Of a stretch of 64,000 nt of DNA, positions 58,850 through 64,000 are shown in pieces (position 1 is the stretch's first letter; each line of letters begins with the position of its first letter). Origin of the DNA: an uncultured Eubacteriales bacterium (GTDB lineage: Bacteria > Bacillota > Clostridia > Oscillospirales > Ruminococcaceae); assembly GCA_900314975.1 (NCBI GenBank), contig OMXI01000001.1:124001-188000 (forward strand), written 5' to 3'. The translations under genes and the position numbers were made by a program. The notes below the pieces were generated by a model, which was given only the letters and a program-made list of their open reading frames with translations, was not told where the DNA came from and did not search any database.

Positions 58850-61800
58850 CACCTACCTTTTCTACTATTAGAATTTGTCAAATCAAGATCTTCATCAGCC
58901 GCATCTTTACCCTCATCGAGATATACGCCGCTGTTATCAGACCTGTCGTTAAGTTTAAGCTCACTTGTGAGCTTTTCAAGTCTTTCAGTCTTTTCTCTCA
59001 GCTCCTGTTCACGAGGAAATGTTCTGTGTTCAATCTCCTGTGACAGCTTGAAGTTCTTTTCAAGATCTTCAAGTTTACGGATATGTGCGTCAAGTCCATC
59101 TTTAAAGCCCTGATCTATTGCTTGATCTATGTTGTTAAATACATCAACAAGCGCAGTTCCAATAGAAGCAAATCGGCTTGCATTTCGATGAATAACAATG
59201 TTCCATCTGCCCTCTGCCAAATCGTGATATTCGTATTCCAAACTTAAATCGAACCCACGATAATTGCCGAGTTCAAACTTACTGTGTGCGTGAGCATCAC
59301 GCAGTTTTCTGATGAAACTGCCTGCTTCTTCCCTATCGGTAAACATACCGCCACACATTTTAATGATAAACTTCTTCGGCTTTTCAGAATGTTCAATGAA
59401 ATCACAATCAGTTTTGAACCTCTCAATCAGCTCCTTTTCTTTGTTGATACGGTTAGGATACTCAAATGTATTTTTATCCCTTGCGCTTATTTGCTCTGAT
59501 AGAAACTGACCTTTAAGTGATTTAAGCTTTGTGACCTCCATAGAAAGCTCAAGCTGTTCCTTTATGCGTTCATCACCAGTTGCCAAAGATTTTATTTCAG
59601 CATAGCTTAAAGCCTGTTCGTCAACATCATCAATACTACGTCCCATTGGCTTATCCGTCATTACCTGTGAAATCATTTTTTGCTTATTCTCAATTATCTG
59701 CCAAGAATAGCTATCGAATGTACCTTCCGTTGCATAACGGAATATTTCGACCTCATCACAGGTGTTACCACGCCGCAGTATGCGACCTTCACGCTGTTCT
59801 ATATCCGCAGGACGCCACGGCACATCAAGATGATGTAAAGCTACAAGCTTTTCCTGCATATTCGTTCCTGCACCGAGCTTTTCGGTAGAGCCAATAATAA
59901 CACGAACATTTCCCTTGTTTACATCCGTAAACAGCTTTAACTTCTTATCGTCTGTATCTGCATCGTGTATAAAAGCTATCTCTTTTTCGGGTACGCCCTT
60001 ATCTATCAGTTTTTTCTTGATGTCATCGTACAAATTGAAATCCTTTGAGGGAGTAGACCTATCAAGGAATATGACCTGTGCTAACTTATCATCTTTTGTT
60101 TCCTCCCATTTCTTAAATACATTCCTTATACAGCAGTTTACTTTGCTTGCAGGATCATCAGGCACAGACGGATCTATTAGTCTGAAATCCAACGCACACA
60201 TCTTACCGTCATTTGTAACTTTGAGCATATTGTCTATCTTCGGATCGACCTTGCGAGAATGTATCCTGTCAGCTCTATTACCACAGCTCTTTATAAATGC
60301 CTGTTGTTCAGCAGACGGTTGAATGATACAGATAGTTGCCTGACCGTTCTTTAGCTTTGGTATCGGCAAATCAAGCATCTTTGCTGTCTGAACATCAGTA
60401 CAACGCTTAAACATTGTCATTAGTTCAGGAAGATTTTTAAACTGATTACAGCGTGTTTTTGAACGCCAAGAGTTGCCCGTAGGTGCAAGCTCAATCTGCG
60501 TTGATATTTCCGCAAAATCAGCTACCCAAGAGTCAAACGCCTGCAAGCCTTTGCTTTTCAGATAGTCAGGCTGTAAGTATTTCTGCATTACATACATTTC
60601 AGTGATGCTGTTTGAAATCGGTGTACCCGTTGCAAAAACAACATTTCTGTCCTGATTGCCGTTCTTTTCTTTGATACAGCGTATCTTCAACAGCATATCG
60701 CTCGCTCTTTTTGATTTTGCACTATTTATGCCTGATACTCTGCCGAGTTTAGTGTTTATAGACAGATTTTTGAAATTATGTGCTTCGTCCACAAAAAGCG
60801 CATCAACGCCGAGTTGCTCAAAGTATATTTCTTCGTCCCTCGGATCAACATACTCCAAGTCTTTCAAGTTCTTTTCCAAGCGTTTGAGCATTTGCTGTGC
60901 GTTTCTTACAGATAAGCTCTTTCCGTGATTTCTTTCCGCTTCTATAATAGCGTTAAGCTCGTTAATTTCTTCTCTGTAATACTGTCTGCGCTTTTCGGGT
61001 GATACATCTATCTTCTCAAAAGTTGAGTAAGCCATTATAACTGCATCATAATCTCCAGTAGCTATCCTTGCAACAAATTCCTTACGCTTATTGGTTTTGA
61101 AATCTTCTTTTGTTGCTAAAAGAATATGAGCATTAGGGTAAAGCGTATAAAACTCTTTTCCCCACTGTGCAACAAGATGATTAGGGACAACAAACAGCGG
61201 TTTGGTAGCAAGCCCTACACGCCGCATTTCCATAGCACTGGCGGTCATTTCGTAAGTCTTGCCTGCGCCGACACAATGAGCAAGCAAAGCGTTTCCACCA
61301 TAGACTACTCTTGCGACAGCATTTTTCTGATGTTCCTGCAATTCAATGTCGCTTGACATACCCTCAAAAGTCAGATGTGAACCGTCAAAATGCCTGTTCT
61401 TTTCAGAATTGAATATTTCGTTATATATGTTCTCTAAATCACGAGTACGCTCCGCATCCTGATAAATCCACTCTTTGAACTTGTCTTTTATTATCTCTGC
61501 CTTGTTGCAAGCAAGCTCCGTCTTTTTGGTGTCAACAACACGCTTTGGCTTTCCGTCCTCTCCGACTACCTCCATATATATTTTGGGGTCACGCAAGTTC
61601 AAGCAAACCTCAAGTATCTCCAAAGCGTTTATATCTCTTGTTCCATATTCAACACTTGTTATATCTCGCCCGTTACCGATACTTTTATTCGATACATACC
61701 AAGATGAATTGATAGGATTATGCTCTACTCTGATATTTGATGTATACCATGGCATATCAAAGATTTCCTCGATAAATCTGTCAATATACTTTGTAGGTAT

Positions 61801-64000
61801 CCACGATGAACCGAGCTGACAAGCTATATCACTCGCTTTTATCCTTTCAGGCATATTTCTTTCAAGAGCCTTGACATTAACATCGAGTTCAGGGTGTATG
61901 CGTACCAAAGCAGACGCAGCCGAAAGCTTCTGTCTGATGTTGCCTGACAGATATTCGTCCTGCGGTATCCAACCTTCTGTTATATCAGCTCCTTCTTTGC
62001 TTAATACCATTGGATCACGATACATAAGTGTACCGTTAAGCTCTGTAATACAATCCTCGATACTTTCAGAACAAAGCTGTGAGATATACGGAAGATCTAT
62101 TCTGCCTTTTTCAGCAAGCGATACCTGATAAGCATCAGCCACCGAGTCTGTATGTGTTATTTTGTGGCGATAATGCGCAACTCTGCGCTGAAGCATAGCA
62201 GACGGATATGTTTTATTGTCACGAACCTCCTCTAAAGCTATAAGCAGAGAACGGTCATTAAATTGAATGTTATTCAGAACCGAGCTTACTTTCTTTGAGT
62301 TGATATAGCCGTTTTTCTTGACAAATGCAGTGTACATATCAAACAGCTGAACTCTTGACTTGTCGTATTCTTCATCGCTGATGTCGGTTATCTGTAAATC
62401 AGAACACTCTCTTGCCTTGTTAGCAAGTCTTACAATGTCAAAAACGAGTTCCTTGTTTTTCTTGTCACATACATATTCCACCATTTCATTACCATCACGC
62501 TGAAACAGTTTATCATTGACAATAGTAATATCATTGTTTCTAAAGCCCTCAATAGCAGGTATTCTTTCAAGATTTCTGTTTTCATTAAGATGATCGGATT
62601 TTTCTATTATCGGACTTTGCGCAACAACAATATTGCTTGCAAGTCGCTGAATACACTCATTAAGGCTTTCTTCAAGTGTTTTATCCTCAAAAGGCTCGAC
62701 TGTAAGCTCATCGCCATATCTGCCTGATACTTTCTTGAAAGTACCGCAAATCATTTCGGGGTGCTGTTCAAAATATTTGTTGTAGTATATTCCAGTAGCC
62801 ATTTCCCACTGATTTCTTGCATCAGGGTTCATATATTCTACAACATCAAACCAGTCACGCTCAACAGTCTTTGGCAATGCTCTTTTCTGCAAGAAAAGAA
62901 TATCAGTTACCGTTTCTGTGAGCGCATTTGACTTAAACGCTGTGTTAGGCAACCTTATAGCTCCTATAAGCTCTGCCTTTTCGGATATTGCCTGTCTTAT
63001 AGCACTTGATTTTTTATCAAGTGTTCCTGATGTAGTTATAAAGGCTACAATACCGTTAGGTCTGACCATATCAAGCGACTTTAGCACAAAGTAATCATGT
63101 ATAAGTGCGTTACCACGGTTATACTTTCGATCAAAAACGCTGTAATTGCCAAACGGTACATTTCCGATAGCAAGGTCAAAAAAGTTTTCATTGAGCTTTG
63201 CGTTCTCAAATCCAGTGATCTGAATATTAGCCTGCGGATAGAGCTGTCTGCATATTCTGCCTGATACATCATCAATCTCAACTGCGGTTAGTTTCGATTT
63301 GCTTTCAAGCTCGTCAGGCATACAGCCCAAGAAATTACCGATAGCGGCAGAAGGCTCTAATATATTTCCGCCCTTGATACCAAATTGCTGTACCGCCTTA
63401 TACATAGCCTTAATGATAATAGGCTGTGTATAATGAGCATTGTTTACGGTAGCAAGAGCCTTTGTGTATTCGTCCTCGGTCAGCAAAGCTTTAAGTTCTG
63501 CATATTCATCAGACCAACTGCTGTTAGTATTATCAAATGCTTCGGGTATTCCTCCCCAACCGACATACTGTGACAAAACAATCTGCTCATCATGCGTTGC
63601 ATACCGTTTCTCACTCTCGATAAGTTTCAGCGTTTTAAGAGCTTCAATGTTCTGCTTGTATTTAGTCTTTGCGCCGCCGACCATAGACAGATTATCATCC
63701 TCGATATGAAAGTTTGCAGGCAGTTCAGCCTTAATACTCTCAACTACTGCTGTTTTTGCTTCATTCATATCATAGTTTTCAAGCACATAAAGAAGATCTT
63801 CATCACGAGTAAGAGGATACCAATCCCATTCAGCCTGTGCAGTTTTGTTATCAAGCAGATCTATTCTGTTTCTTGATATGTCAATATTCTCAATAATATA
63901 ATGAGTATCCTCAAAGTATATTTCATCACCTGTTTTCCAATCAAGTTCACTCAACCGCTGATGAATATATCTGTCGTTCTCTACATACTCTTTTGCTTCA
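58849..64000 (-). CDS. giant N6-adenine methylase-like/SNF2 helicase protein (5' end outside window)
   Basis: About 1716 residues are visible and the frame continues past the window edge. The first part carries a DNA methylase-like fold with the motif IGNVPFGNYSVF (near 63150). The second part is an SF2/SNF2 helicase with Walker A VGAGKTYEM (near 61260), VDEAHNF (near 60790), ATGTPISNS and the late EGRILRRGN. A coiled C-terminus follows. Such proteins are common in ICEs of Firmicutes and Bacteroides, where they are thought to protect or prepare element DNA. Function is unproven. Confidence 0.9.
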   Translation of the reverse strand, partial: EAKEYVENDRYIHQRLSELDWKTGDEIYFEDTHYIIENIDISRNRIDLLDNKTAQAEWDWYPLTRDEDLLYVLENYDMNEAKTAVVESIKAELPANFHIEDDNLSMVGGAKTKYKQNIEALKTLKLIESEKRYATHDEQIVLSQYVGWGGIPEAFDNTNSSWSDEYAELKALLTEDEYTKALATVNNAHYTQPIIIKAMYKAVQQFGIKGGNILEPSAAIGNFLGCMPDELESKSKLTAVEIDDVSGRICRQLYPQANIQITGFENAKLNENFFDLAIGNVPFGNYSVFDRKYNRGNALIHDYFVLKSLDMVRPNGIVAFITTSGTLDKKSSAIRQAISEKAELIGAIRLPNTAFKSNALTETVTDILFLQKRALPKTVERDWFDVVEYMNPDARNQWEMATGIYYNKYFEQHPEMICGTFKKVSGRYGDELTVEPFEDKTLEESLNECIQRLASNIVVAQSPIIEKSDHLNENRNLERIPAIEGFRNNDITIVNDKLFQRDGNEMVEYVCDKKNKELVFDIVRLANKARECSDLQITDISDEEYDKSRVQLFDMYTAFVKKNGYINSKKVSSVLNNIQFNDRSLLIALEEVRDNKTYPSAMLQRRVAHYRHKITHTDSVADAYQVSLAEKGRIDLPYISQLCSESIEDCITELNGTLMYRDPMVLSKEGADITEGWIPQDEYLSGNIRQKLSAASALVRIHPELDVNVKALERNMPERIKASDIACQLGSSWIPTKYIDRFIEEIFDMPWYTSNIRVEHNPINSSWYVSNKSIGNGRDITSVEYGTRDINALEILEVCLNLRDPKIYMEVVGEDGKPKRVVDTKKTELACNKAEIIKDKFKEWIYQDAERTRDLENIYNEIFNSEKNRHFDGSHLTFEGMSSDIELQEHQKNAVARVVYGGNALLAHCVGAGKTYEMTASAMEMRRVGLATKPLFVVPNHLVAQWGKEFYTLYPNAHILLATKEDFKTNKRKEFVARIATGDYDAVIMAYSTFEKIDVSPEKRRQYYREEINELNAIIEAERNHGKSLSVRNAQQMLKRLEKNLKDLEYVDPRDEEIYFEQLGVDALFVDEAHNFKNLSINTKLGRVSGINSAKSKRASDMLLKIRCIKEKNGNQDRNVVFATGTPISNSITEMYVMQKYLQPDYLKSKGLQAFDSWVADFAEISTQIELAPTGNSWRSKTRCNQFKNLPELMTMFKRCTDVQTAKMLDLPIPKLKNGQATICIIQPSAEQQAFIKSCGNRADRIHSRKVDPKIDNMLKVTNDGKMCALDFRLIDPSVPDDPASKVNCCIRNVFKKWEETKDDKLAQVIFLDRSTPSKDFNLYDDIKKKLIDKGVPEKEIAFIHDADTDDKKLKLFTDVNKGNVRVIIGSTEKLGAGTNMQEKLVALHHLDVPWRPADIEQREGRILRRGNTCDEVEIFRYATEGTFDSYSWQIIENKQKMISQVMTDKPMGRSIDDVDEQALSYAEIKSLATGDERIKEQLELSMEVTKLKSLKGQFLSEQISARDKNTFEYPNRINKEKELIERFKTDCDFIEHSEKPKKFIIKMCGGMFTDREEAGSFIRKLRDAHAHSKFELGNYRGFDLSLEYEYHDLAEGRWNIVIHRNASRFASIGTALVDVFNNIDQAIDQGFKDGLDAHIRKLEDLEKNFKLSQEIEHRTFPREQELREKTERLEKLTSELKLNDRSDNSGVYLDEGKDAADEDLDLTNSNSRKGR

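Larger units (their letters stand above)
34343..64000. mobile_element. integrative conjugative element inserted at tRNA-Lys (left part; right end outside window)
   Basis: From the tRNA 3' end to the window edge the sequence is clearly more AT-rich and holds an integrase, relaxase, coupling protein, VirB4 ATPase, mating-pore proteins, topoisomerase III and a toxin-antitoxin cargo. The integrase next to a tRNA 3' end fits tRNA-targeted insertion. The exact att core cannot be set without the right end, which should repeat the 3' part of the tRNA gene. No peptidoglycan hydrolase or VirB8-like gene is seen up to 64000. Confidence 0.88.

Overview
The window looks like chromosome of a Gram-positive anaerobe of the class Clostridia, most like a Ruminococcus/Oscillospiraceae gut bacterium. 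This is inferred from gene order and protein style (whiA-rapZ-murB, hprK, DnaE-type polymerase III, paired M16 peptidases, a DUF4179 anti-sigma gene with its ECF sigma factor) and from consensus sigma-A promoters. No 16S gene is present to confirm it. The window splits at a tRNA-Lys gene (34270-34342): the left half is ordinary chromosome, and the right half is the left end of an integrative conjugative element (ICE), visibly richer in A+T.

Chromosomal part (1-34342). Most genes lie on the minus strand in close-packed runs. Reading in their own direction: murD, two M42 aminopeptidases, a GNAT, SdpI-like and YhfC-like membrane proteins and a YnbB-type PLP enzyme; a small gene broken by one missing base; then hprK, a PHP phosphatase, murB, rapZ, whiA and dnaE; then two M16 peptidases, lgt (with a very unusual Asn/Lys/Glu-rich tail), folD, rpsO, pnp, a small membrane protein and recD2, which runs off the left edge. 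A short plus-strand block (prs, tarI/ispD-like) starts from a promoter divergent from murD. It ends at a terminator shared with an ECF sigma/anti-sigma pair. A GNAT and an AAA+ ATPase, then an ABC-2 exporter with a small exported protein, complete this half.

ICE part (34343-64000, right end not in the window). Next to the tRNA come inverted repeats, a long non-coding stretch with a candidate small RNA, and a tyrosine integrase. A cargo/regulatory block follows: a PBECR4-like nuclease gene with the layout of a type III toxin-antitoxin system, small unknown genes, an XRE-like regulator, topoisomerase III, VapBC and a winged-helix protein. The transfer block reads on the minus strand: VirD4-type coupling ATPase, MOBP-like relaxase with Sel1 repeats, a ribbon-helix-helix accessory protein, an oriT/iteron-like region, small envelope proteins, VirB4 ATPase, VirB3-, VirB6- and VirB2-like proteins, a TOPRIM primase-like protein and a giant methylase/helicase that leaves the window. 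No cell-wall hydrolase or VirB8-like protein is visible, so the secretion apparatus is incomplete here.

Most notable points: (i) the candidate type III toxin-antitoxin locus at 36367-37650, with a perfect-consensus promoter, two 53-nt direct repeats, an attenuator-like hairpin and a toxin gene of a family not usually linked to type III systems; (ii) a dispersed palindrome family (core TTGTCGCAMGACAA) found at five ICE loci, partly inside reading frames; (iii) a 32-bp iteron array plus long palindromes beside the mobilisation genes; (iv) a promoter-driven structured RNA candidate before the integrase.
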